Shown piece after piece: positions 1 through 6,426 of a stretch of 47,380 nucleotides of DNA. Numbering within the stretch: position 1 is the first letter of the stretch; each line of letters starts with the position of its first letter. The stretch is from positions 1 to 47,380 of the forward strand of contig CAZMSZ010000008.1 in assembly GCA_964569055.1 (NCBI GenBank), in the 5' to 3' direction. A model generated the notes under the pieces. It was given only the letters and a program-made list of their open reading frames with translations. It searched no databases and was not told the DNA's origin. This DNA comes from JAWLGW01 sp964569055 (lineage in GTDB: Bacteria; Planctomycetota; J058). A program made the position numbers and the translations under genes.

Positions 1-28
1 GCTGCCGCGCGCGACAGCCTCCGACCTC

Positions 29-343
29 TCAGCGCCCGGGCGGGCGTCGGCCCAGCGGGTCGCGCAGGTACTCGCGCTGGCAGCGGGCGCACAGGTCGAA
101 CGTGAACTGCTTGTAGACGGTCGCCTCGAGCTCCTCCTCGCTCATGCCGGCGGTCGCGCGGTCGATGCGCGCGATCTCCGCGGCGAGGTCGACCGCGGGC
201 CCGCCCGGGACGAGCTCGAGCGGGTCGTACGCCGAGACGACCTCGATCTTGACCACGTAGCGCACGTCGGCGTCGGCGAGCAGGGAGCCGTCGCAGCGGT
301 CGCAGGCGAGGGCGCTCGAGTCGAACGGGTCGGGCTCGGTCAC
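29..343 (-). CDS. Small zinc-ribbon protein (two CxxC)
   Basis: A 104-aa protein of unknown function. It has one CxxC near the N-terminus (ACDRCDG) and a second near the C-terminus (DLCARC), as in a small treble-clef or zinc-ribbon protein, followed by a conserved-looking REYLRDPLGR tail. The middle is acidic and helical (MSEEELEATVYKQF). I chose the GTG at 343 because AGGA lies 7 nt before it and the protein then begins directly with the compact TEPDPF segment. An upstream in-frame start at 457 would add a low-complexity Arg/Pro extension. It is divergent from the zinc-finger membrane protein at 456. From memory, similar short proteins occur in Planctomycetota and relatives; the function is not known to me. 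Confidence 0.7.
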   Translation of the reverse strand: MTEPDPFDSSALACDRCDGSLLADADVRYVVKIEVVSAYDPLELVPGGPAVDLAAEIARIDRATAGMSEEELEATVYKQFTFDLCARCQREYLRDPLGRRPPGR

Positions 344-442
344 GGCGATCCTCGCGGGCGGGGGGCGGGGGCACGCTACGCGCTGAGCGGCCCGCACCGC
401 AAGGACCTGCGCGACCGGGGCGCGCCGGGGCGGGCGGACCGC

Positions 443-448
443 TATGCT
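443..448 (+). promoter_or_regulatory. -10-like box TATGCT, leaderless spacing
   Basis: TATGCT lies exactly 7 nt before the ATG at 456. In this window several genes show TAnnnT at 6-8 nt from the start codon, so transcription would begin at the start codon itself. This also argues against the ATG at 444, which lies inside the box. Confidence 0.45.
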
Positions 449-455
449 CCGCCCC

Positions 456-1733
456 ATGAGCGAGATCTTGATGGGCCGCTGGGACTGCGACTCCTGCGGC
501 CAGGTGGGGATCCTGGGCGATCAGTACTCCTGCTCGGGCTGCGGCGCGCCCCGACCCGAGGACGTGCGGTTCTACCTGCCCGAGGACGCGGAGGTCGTGA
601 CCGACGGCGCCGCCGTCGCGGCCGCGCGGGCCGGCGCCGACTGGCAGTGCGAGTACTGCGACAGCTGGAACGCGGCGAGCGAGGAGACGTGCCCGCGCTG
701 TGGGGGCGGGACGATCGAGGAGGGGCCACGGCAGGAGACGCGCGACCACGCCACGCGCGCCGCCGCGGCGGCGGCCGGCGCCGAGCCGCACTGGAGCGAG
801 CGACCGCTCCCGAGCGACGGCGCGGAGGCGACGCGGTTCGCGTCGTCGGCGGCGTCGGCCGCGGCTGGCGCCGCGCCGGCCGCGGGCACCTGGCTCAAGC
901 GGCTCCTGCTCGCGCTGTTCCTGGTCCCGCTCTCTTGCTGCTGCCTGGGCGGGCTGCTCGCCATGCGGGAGGGCGACCGCGAGCTGACGGTGGTCGGGCA
1001 CCAGTGGCAGCGCGAGCTCGAGGTCGAGGTGCGGCGCACCGTGGCCGAGGAGGGCTGGTCCCTCCCCGCCGGCGCGCACGACGTCCGCGAGGAGCGTCGG
1101 GTCCACCACCACGACAAGGTGCAGGTCGGGACCGAGACCCGCACCCGGACCGAGACCTACACCGAGCAGGACGGCTACGTCACCGAGCGCTACACCGAGC
1201 GGGTCCAGGACGGCTACGACACCGAGCGCTACACCGAGCGGGTCGAGACCGGCACGCGCAAGGTCAAGGCCGGCGTGCGGGACCTCGGCAACGGGCGATT
1301 CGAGCAGCTCTACCGCGAGGAGCCGGTGTACGAGGACGTGGTGCGGACCCGCAAGGTGCCGCGCATGAAGACGGTGCAGCGCACCCGGCAGAAGCCGCGC
1401 ATGGTCGAGAAGACGCGCGAGGTCGCCTACGAGGCCCCGGTCTACCGCGAGGACCCGGTCTATCGCACGTTGTACCTCTACCAAGTCGAGCGCTGGGTCC
1501 CCGCGACGCCGCTCGCCGAGGGCGGCGCCGACCTCGCCCCGAAGTGGCCGCAGGAGCCCGCAGGTCCGGACGAGCGCGTGGCGCGCCGGCGCGAGACCTA
1601 CCGGCTGGTGCTCGAGGACGAGGACGGGCGGGCCTACGTGTTCGAGCTGCGCGAGCCCGACTGGCGCCGCTTCCAGCAGGGGAGCAAGGTCAAGCTGAGC
1701 GTGCTGCGCCAGCTCGGGCAGGAGAGCCGCTAG
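456..1733 (+). CDS. RanBP2/NZF-type double zinc-finger membrane protein
   Basis: A 425-aa protein. Zinc finger 1 spans W9-C29 (WDCDSC...CSGC). Zinc finger 2 spans W63-C82 and fits the RanBP2/NZF consensus W-x-C-x2-C-x3-N-x6-C-x2-C exactly (W63, C65, C68, N72, C79, C82). An Ala-rich linker leads to one membrane segment at about 147-170 (WLKRLLLALFLVPLSCCC). A charged C-terminal region follows with a tandem motif DGYxTERYTERV (two copies) and further YRE/VRTRK-type near-repeats, so the zinc fingers are probably cytoplasmic and the repeat region on the other side, or the reverse. RanBP2-type fingers bind RNA or ubiquitin in eukaryotes. The ubiquitin-contacting Thr-Phe pair of classical NZF fingers is not present here (DSW instead). 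It lies about 2 kb from the ubiquitin-like operon. The function is unknown. Confidence 0.75.
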   Translation: MSEILMGRWDCDSCGQVGILGDQYSCSGCGAPRPEDVRFYLPEDAEVVTDGAAVAAARAGADWQCEYCDSWNAASEETCPRCGGGTIEEGPRQETRDHATRAAAAAAGAEPHWSERPLPSDGAEATRFASSAASAAAGAAPAAGTWLKRLLLALFLVPLSCCCLGGLLAMREGDRELTVVGHQWQRELEVEVRRTVAEEGWSLPAGAHDVREERRVHHHDKVQVGTETRTRTETYTEQDGYVTERYTERVQDGYDTERYTERVETGTRKVKAGVRDLGNGRFEQLYREEPVYEDVVRTRKVPRMKTVQRTRQKPRMVEKTREVAYEAPVYREDPVYRTLYLYQVERWVPATPLAEGGADLAPKWPQEPAGPDERVARRRETYRLVLEDEDGRAYVFELREPDWRRFQQGSKVKLSVLRQLGQESR

Positions 1734-1740
1734 CTAGCTA

Positions 1741-1879
1741 GCGCAGGGCGAGCGCTTCGATCCGCCGATTCCAATCGGCTCGTGCTCGTCTCCGATCTCT
1801 GCGGTCCTTGCGCTCTCTGCGCTCGATCCTGAGCTTCCGACGCCGCAGGACGCTCGCGCCTCGTGAACGTCTGGGCTAG
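1741..1879. repeat. Dispersed repeat family B, copy 1
   Basis: This gap between convergent genes contains a 9-nt periodic stretch (TCTCTGCGG, TCCTTGCGC, TCTCTGCGC) at about 1796-1822. It is followed by a segment similar to 17798-17869 (GCTCTGCGCTCGA, CCTGAGC, CGCCTCGTG, AACGTC, GGGCTAG). The last bases supply the TAG stop of the minus-strand cyclase gene. No coding potential is evident. Confidence 0.55.
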
Positions 1880-3570
1880 ATCGAGTCGATGTCGAGCGGG
1901 TAGGAGACCAGGGGCTCGGCCACGTTCTTGACCTTGTCCGTCTGGCGCGGGCCGAAGCGAGCGGTCGGGGCGGCCTGCTCGATCAGCGCTCGCATGGGCT
2001 CGAGGACCAGGACCTCGTCGCGCCCCGCGCACGACTGCAGGCGCGCGGTGTTGTTCATGCCGGGCGAGAAGGCGGTGAAGTCGCGGTTCGGCCCGAACAG
2101 CCCGACCGACGCCGGGCAGTGGTTGATCCCGATCGCGACGCCCAGCGGCTCGCCGGCCGCCACGATCGGGGCGGCCGCGGGGAGCGTGGGGAGCACGTCG
2201 CGGGTGTAGCGGACGATGGCGGCGGCCGCGCGCGCGCAGGCCAGGGCGCGCTCGTGGGGCGGGCGCTCGTAGTAGGGCGGACCGAACAGGCCGATCACGC
2301 AGTCGCCGACGAGCTTGTCGAACACGCCGCCCTCGCGCCACAGCAGGCGCACGACCTCGCGCGACCAGGCCTCGATCAGGTCGCCCACCGCCACCGGGTC
2401 GCGCAGGATCTGCTCGCTCAAGCGCGTGAACGAGACGATGTCGGCGTAGAGGATCGAGATCTCCGCGGCGCGCGGGGTGAGCCGCTCGGCGGGGTCCGCC
2501 TCGTCGAGCAGCCGCACCACGGTGGGCAGCGGGAACGTCCGCTGCAGGATCTTGCCGGTCCGGCTGAAGTCGACGATCCGCTTCTGGAGCACGTCGGCGA
2601 ATAGGTCGAACACGTCGCGCTCGTACGTCGTGAGCGGGCGGCGGCTGCCGACCACGAGCTTGCCGACCGCGGCGCCCGCGCGCACCCCGCTGATCAGCAC
2701 CGTCTCGATGCACTCCTGGTAACCCAGCGTGCGGACCAGCTCCTCGCCCTGGGTCTCACTCGCCACGTCGACGAGGTCCTCGCCCACGATCCGGCGGTGC
2801 TCGACCTCGGCGCCGCTGACGAGCAGCGGCGCGCCGCCGGGCGTCACGACCGTCCCGTGGGTGCGCAGCACCCGGTCGAGCTCGCGCGCGACCTGGCCCT
2901 GCGAGTCGAACTCCAGCTGGCGGCCGCGGAACACGAGGTAGTGCAGCGACTCCTGGTGGTCCTCCTCGAGGTGATAGACCACGATCAGGAGGTCGAAGCA
3001 CACCGACTGGTCGATCTGCTGGACCGCCTCGGTGACCCCGTGGTGCACGATCGGGTGGCGGAGGGCCTCGTGGATCGCGCGGACCAGGCGCTGCTTCTGG
3101 CGCGCCTGGCGGATCGAGACCAGGTAGTTGTCGAGCACCTCGGCCGCGACGTGGAGCAGCTCGGCCTGCTCGGCGGGCGAGGTCGCCGCCTCGGGATCGG
3201 CGAGCGCCGCCAGGGTGCCGAAGCTCTGCCCGGCCACGTCGAGCCGCCGCGCGAGCAGCAGCCCCTCGGCGAGCGCGGCGCTCGCCCCCCGCGGGCAGTC
3301 CCCGCTCACCAGCTCGCCCGCGCGCGCCACCAGCGGCGCCGGGACCTCGGCCGGGGCGCCGGTCCGGTCCACCGCGAACACGCGCGGGCGCAGCTCCTCG
3401 TCGAGGGTCTCCGCCCACACCAGGGCCGCGCCGAGGGCGCCCTGCAGCAGCGGCAGCGCCTCGAGCAGCGCGTCGCGCAAGGAGAGGCGGCGCTGCGCCG
3501 CCGCCTCGAGGAACTCGTCCAGTCGGGACTGGAACAACAGCCGCTCCTTCAGCTCGTCGAGCTCACCCAT
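1876..3570 (-). CDS. Class III adenylate/guanylate cyclase with GAF-like sensor domains
   Basis: A 564-aa predicted soluble nucleotide cyclase. Residues 1-150 and about 160-330 look like two GAF-type sensor domains. A short linker leads to the catalytic domain at about 365-525. Metal-binding Asp377 (ILYADIVSFT) and Asp423 (KLVGDCV) are present, as are purine-recognition Lys419 and Asp497 and the transition-state pair Asn506/Arg510 (MNNTARL). It should therefore be active and, from Lys/Asp, ATP-specific. I chose ATG 3570 because GAAGG lies 7 nt upstream; the longer open frame to 3771 runs into the divergent promoter region. It is transcribed away from the E1 gene across a 184-bp shared control region, so cyclic nucleotide signalling and the conjugation operon could be co-regulated (inference). 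Confidence 0.85.
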   Translation of the reverse strand: MGELDELKERLLFQSRLDEFLEAAAQRRLSLRDALLEALPLLQGALGAALVWAETLDEELRPRVFAVDRTGAPAEVPAPLVARAGELVSGDCPRGASAALAEGLLLARRLDVAGQSFGTLAALADPEAATSPAEQAELLHVAAEVLDNYLVSIRQARQKQRLVRAIHEALRHPIVHHGVTEAVQQIDQSVCFDLLIVVYHLEEDHQESLHYLVFRGRQLEFDSQGQVARELDRVLRTHGTVVTPGGAPLLVSGAEVEHRRIVGEDLVDVASETQGEELVRTLGYQECIETVLISGVRAGAAVGKLVVGSRRPLTTYERDVFDLFADVLQKRIVDFSRTGKILQRTFPLPTVVRLLDEADPAERLTPRAAEISILYADIVSFTRLSEQILRDPVAVGDLIEAWSREVVRLLWREGGVFDKLVGDCVIGLFGPPYYERPPHERALACARAAAAIVRYTRDVLPTLPAAAPIVAAGEPLGVAIGINHCPASVGLFGPNRDFTAFSPGMNNTARLQSCAGRDEVLVLEPMRALIEQAAPTARFGPRQTDKVKNVAEPLVSYPLDIDSI

Positions 3571-3607
3571 GGAGACCTTCGTGCGCGGGGCGCGGGTAGG
3601 TCCGCGG

Positions 3608-3613
3608 ATCCTA
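3608..3613 (-). promoter_or_regulatory. -10-like box TAGGAT for the cyclase gene
   Basis: TAGGAT on the minus strand lies 37 nt upstream of the cyclase ATG. It resembles the GGTAnnnT boxes of other genes here and would give a short leader containing the GAAGG ribosome site. Confidence 0.35.
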
Positions 3614-3668
3614 AGCAAAGCTCGAGCGCGGCGCAGCCGTCGCGCGGCACCCCGATCGCCCGCCGAAA

Positions 3669-3687
3669 GCCCGGGCGCCGCCCGGGC
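3669..3687. other. Palindromic hairpin in the cyclase/E1 divergent region
   Basis: GCCCGGGC - GCC - GCCCGGGC forms a perfect 8-bp stem, roughly midway between the two divergent -10-like boxes. It could be an operator or a structural element; no binding protein can be named. Confidence 0.4.
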
Positions 3688-3715
3688 CGCTGTCGCCCCG
3701 GGCCCGTCCTCTTGG

Positions 3716-3721
3716 TAACGT
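3716..3721 (+). promoter_or_regulatory. -10-like box TAACGT for the ubiquitin-like operon
   Basis: GGTAACGT matches the local GGTAnnnT pattern. A start about 7 nt downstream (near 3728) would place the hairpin at 3727-3744 at the very 5' end of the operon mRNA. Confidence 0.4.
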
Positions 3722-3726
3722 CGAGC

Positions 3727-3744
3727 CGGCGTCGCCCGACGCCG
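3727..3744 (+). other. 5'-leader hairpin of the E1-Ubl-E2-JAB operon
   Basis: CGGCGTC - GCCC - GACGCCG forms a perfect 7-bp stem with a 4-nt loop, directly before the GAGGGGG ribosome-binding stretch and the ATG at 3755. It probably stabilises the mRNA 5' end or modulates translation. Confidence 0.45.
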
Positions 3745-3754
3745 CGAGGGGGCC

Positions 3755-5047
3755 ATGGAGATCAAGGTCATAGCCAGCCGTGGGAGCGCGCCGGTGCCGG
3801 CCGCGGATCCCCACGCGCCCGCTGCCTCGAGCGATGGCCCGGGGCGGATCCAGATCTCGCGCGACGACCTGGTCGAAGACCGCTACCACCGGCTGCGGCT
3901 GATGAAGTGGTGGGATCAGTCCCGCCTGCGCGGGGCCACGGCGGTGATCGCCGGCGCCGGGGCCCTCGGCAACGAGGCCATGAAGAACCTGGCCCTGCTG
4001 GGCTGGGGCCGGATGATCGTCTGTGACATGGACGCGATCGAGACGTCCAACCTCACGCGGTCGGTCCTGTTCCGGCTGGCCGACGTGGGCCGGCAGAAGG
4101 TCGACGTCGCGTGCGAGCGCGCCATGGAGCTCAACCCCGACGTGCGCGCGGTCCCGGTGCAGGGCGACCTGCGCTTCGCGCTCGGCCTCGGCGTGATCCG
4201 GCGCGCGGACGTGGTGCTGGGCTGCCTCGACAACATCGCGGCGCGGGTCTACCTCTCGCGCCACGCGTTCCGCATGGGCAAGCCCTCGATCGACGCCGGC
4301 CTCGACAGCATCAACGGCGACATCTACACGTTCAACCCGCCCCAGGGCCCCTGCTACGAGTGCCGGCTCAAGGAGCCCGACCGGCGCGAGTTCCGCCGCC
4401 GGCAGTCCTGCCTCAAGCTCTCGCGCAAGGACATCTCGCTGGGGCACGTGCCGACCGCCCCCACGATCGCCGCGATCACCGCCGGCCTGCAGACGCAGGT
4501 CGCGGTGCGCCTGCTCCACGGCCTCCGCGTCCCGTACGGGCGGCGGCTGGGGCTGTACGGCATGAGCGACGTGTTCTTCGACATCGAGCTGAGCGTGAGC
4601 GAGGACTGCCCGGCCCACGGCTGGCTCGAGTGCCTGGCCGAGCGCGACGTGCTCGAGAGCCCGCTGCGCGCCGAGACCAACACCCTCGACGACCTGCTCG
4701 GCGTGATCCGCGAGCAGCTCGGCCCGCGGGCCTACCTCAGCCTCGACGAGGACCGCGAGGTGATCGTGGCGCTGACCTGCGCCGGCTGCGCGCAGCGCCG
4801 CGAGCTCCTCGCCCTCGCGGGCGACCTCAGCGAGGACGAGGCCCGCTGCGAGGGCTGCGGCGAGCCCATGGCGCCCGACGTGCGCTCGAGCTTCGACGGG
4901 AGCGAAGGGCTCGGCGGCCGCACGCTCCGCGAGCTCGGCCTCCCGCCGCTGCACATCGTGCGCGGGCGCGAGGACGAGGGCGGCCGCGAGCTGCTGGTCG
5001 AGCTCACGGGCGACCTACCCAGCTTCTTTGGACCAGGAGGACGGTGA
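3755..5047 (+). CDS. E1-like adenylyltransferase (ThiF/MoeB/UBA family) with C-terminal zinc ribbon
   Basis: A 430-aa activating enzyme, predicted to adenylate the C-terminus of the downstream ubiquitin-like protein and pass it to the E2. Visible features of the Rossmann adenylation domain are the nucleotide loop GAGALG (67-72), Asp91/Asp93 with N99-L-x-R102 (DMDAIETSNLTR), Lys115 and GCLDN (156-160). C200-x2-C203 (PCYEC) matches the first half of the usual zinc site. C219 precedes the G-x-x-P and TAGLQTQVAVRLL segment, where the catalytic Cys of this family lies. After about residue 270 comes an extra domain with CAGC (342-345) and CEGC (365-368), a second zinc ribbon not found in MoeB or ThiF. 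A GAGGGGG site precedes the ATG. The stop is 3 nt before the Ubl start. Confidence 0.9.
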   Translation: MEIKVIASRGSAPVPAADPHAPAASSDGPGRIQISRDDLVEDRYHRLRLMKWWDQSRLRGATAVIAGAGALGNEAMKNLALLGWGRMIVCDMDAIETSNLTRSVLFRLADVGRQKVDVACERAMELNPDVRAVPVQGDLRFALGLGVIRRADVVLGCLDNIAARVYLSRHAFRMGKPSIDAGLDSINGDIYTFNPPQGPCYECRLKEPDRREFRRRQSCLKLSRKDISLGHVPTAPTIAAITAGLQTQVAVRLLHGLRVPYGRRLGLYGMSDVFFDIELSVSEDCPAHGWLECLAERDVLESPLRAETNTLDDLLGVIREQLGPRAYLSLDEDREVIVALTCAGCAQRRELLALAGDLSEDEARCEGCGEPMAPDVRSSFDGSEGLGGRTLRELGLPPLHIVRGREDEGGRELLVELTGDLPSFFGPGGR

Positions 5048-5050
5048 ACG

Positions 5051-5335
5051 ATGGCGCAGATCTCGGTGACCCTGGTGCGGGCCGACACCAACCAGGAGTT
5101 CGATGTCGAGCTGCCGGACGACGCGAGCATCTCGGAGCTGCTACCGGCGCTGGTCAAGGAGCTCGGGCTGCCCCTCACCGGCCCCGACGGCAACCAGGTC
5201 GCGTACGAGCTGTCCAACAAGCGCACCGGGCGCGAGTACAAGGAGAGCGACAGCCTCGGCAGCGCGGCGACCAAGTCGGGTGACGTGCTCCTGTTGACCT
5301 CCACCTTCGTCGCGGGCGCGCCCGCCCGGACCTGA
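5051..5335 (+). CDS. Ubiquitin-like beta-grasp protein (YukD/EsaB type)
   Basis: A 94-aa protein with the beta-grasp pattern: two N-terminal strands (ISVTLVRA, EFDVELP), a helix (SISELLPALVKELG), then YELSNKRTGREY, and a final strand GDVLLLTSTF. Length and sequence style match bacterial YukD-type ubiquitin-like proteins. It does not end in Gly-Gly: the last strand is followed by VAGAPART. The only glycine there (TFVAG) would become C-terminal if the co-encoded JAMM peptidase removed APART (inference). An AGGAGG stretch lies within the end of the E1 gene, about 11 nt before the ATG, so translation is coupled. It is the likely modifier conjugated by the neighbouring E1 and E2. Confidence 0.88.
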   Translation: MAQISVTLVRADTNQEFDVELPDDASISELLPALVKELGLPLTGPDGNQVAYELSNKRTGREYKESDSLGSAATKSGDVLLLTSTFVAGAPART

Positions 5336-5337
5336 GC

Positions 5338-5835
5338 GTGGGGCCGCGCAAGAAGGTCCGCCTGCAGAAGGACCACGAGGAGCTGCTCCGGCTCACCTCG
5401 GGCCGCAACGGCCTGATCAGCTTCGAGCACCGCGGCAGCCCGCCGACCTACTACAAGTTCACGGTCAACTTGAAGGGGCTGCGGCTCGAGGGTGACCAGG
5501 CGGTCATGACCGAGCGGCACCAGTTCGAGCTCAAGCTCGGGGCCTACTACCCCTCCGAGCCGCCCGACGTCACCTGGCTGACCCCGATCTTCCACCCCAA
5601 CATCCGCGGCCAGGCGGTGTGCCACAGCCAGCAGTGGTCACCGGCCTGGTCGCTCGCCGACTTCGTGATCGAGCTCGGCGACATGATCCGCTGGGACAAG
5701 TACAACACCAAGTCGCCGCTCGACCGCCGCGCGTCCGCCTGGGCCGACAAGAACCGCGACAAGTTCCCGCTCGACACGCGCAGCCTGCGGGTCCCCGAGG
5801 TGCGGATCACGATCCGGCCCAGGAAGCGCGACTAA
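5338..5835 (+). CDS. E2-like ubiquitin-conjugating enzyme (UBC fold)
   Basis: A 165-aa protein with an unusually eukaryote-like UBC core. YPSEPPDV (71-78) matches the YPxxPPxV strand. IFHPNI (84-89) contains the HPN motif, with N88 as the oxyanion residue. C95 (AVCHS) sits seven residues after it as the catalytic Cys, and WSP (100-102) follows as in eukaryotic E2s. Downstream SPLDRRASAW resembles the C-terminal helix of the family. It would take the activated Ubl from E1 as a thioester and transfer it to lysines or another acceptor. No E3 (RING or HECT) is seen in the operon. The start is GTG 5338, two bases after the Ubl stop, with a weak ribosome site, so translational coupling is likely. 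Confidence 0.9.
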   Translation: MGPRKKVRLQKDHEELLRLTSGRNGLISFEHRGSPPTYYKFTVNLKGLRLEGDQAVMTERHQFELKLGAYYPSEPPDVTWLTPIFHPNIRGQAVCHSQQWSPAWSLADFVIELGDMIRWDKYNTKSPLDRRASAWADKNRDKFPLDTRSLRVPEVRITIRPRKRD

Positions 5836-5847
5836 CCGGGGGCGCGG

Positions 5848-6426
5848 TTGCGGATCCGGATCAAGGGAGCGCGCGCGTCGGGGCCGAGCGAGCGGCCGCC
5901 GCCGGGTGATCGGCCGCGCACGGCGATCGTCCAGCCGGGGCGCGCGAACCCGCCGGGCCTCCCCGTCTACATCAGCCGCCCGGCCTCCGCCGAGATGCTC
6001 CGCCAGGCCGAGCGCGGCGGCGGGATCGAGGTGGGCGGGTTCCTGCTCGGCGGCTGGCACACCTGGCGCGGGCACCCCTACGTGGACGTCACGACGCCCG
6101 TGCCGGCGCTCAAGGCGCAGGGCGGCGAGGCGCACCTCAAGTTCACCAACGAGGTCCAGCGCGAGTTCCACGCGGTGGCCGCGCGCCGCTACCCCGGGCT
6201 GGCGGTCGTGGGCTGGTACCACACGCACCCGGGCTACGGGGTGTTCCTCTCCGAGCACGACCTGTTCATTCAGCGCGGCTTCTTCCGCGAGCCGCACCAC
6301 GTCGCCGTGGTGATCGACCCACGCCAGCACTCCCCGCTCGATCGGGTGGGCGTGTTCGTGTGGGAGCGCGGCGACGTGTCGGAGGGGTACCACCCGATCG
6401 TGTACGTGGAGGACCCCGCCAGCTAA
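5848..6426 (+). CDS. JAMM/JAB1-family metallopeptidase (deubiquitinase-like)
   Basis: A 192-aa protein with a complete JAMM zinc-peptidase signature: E61 (EVGGFLLGG), H125-x-H127 (YHTHP), x7, S135, xx, D138. The fold region covers about 38-170. The first 35 residues are Arg/Pro-rich and probably flexible. Known JAMM proteins cleave isopeptide bonds after ubiquitin-like proteins or trim their C-termini. Here it could mature the Ubl tail, remove conjugates, or both. The start is TTG 5848 with GGGGG 6 nt upstream and 12 bp after the E2 stop. Its TAA overlaps the stop of the convergent kinase gene (6423-6426). Confidence 0.9.
   Translation: MRIRIKGARASGPSERPPPGDRPRTAIVQPGRANPPGLPVYISRPASAEMLRQAERGGGIEVGGFLLGGWHTWRGHPYVDVTTPVPALKAQGGEAHLKFTNEVQREFHAVAARRYPGLAVVGWYHTHPGYGVFLSEHDLFIQRGFFREPHHVAVVIDPRQHSPLDRVGVFVWERGDVSEGYHPIVYVEDPAS

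Noticed and set aside
444..455. Upstream ATG at 444 as start of the zinc-finger protein
   Set aside because: It overlaps the TATGCT box and has no ribosome site. ATG 456 has leaderless spacing.
456..1733. Calling the NZF-type protein a proven ubiquitin-like receptor
   Set aside because: The Thr-Phe pair used by NZF fingers to bind ubiquitin is absent. Only proximity supports the link.
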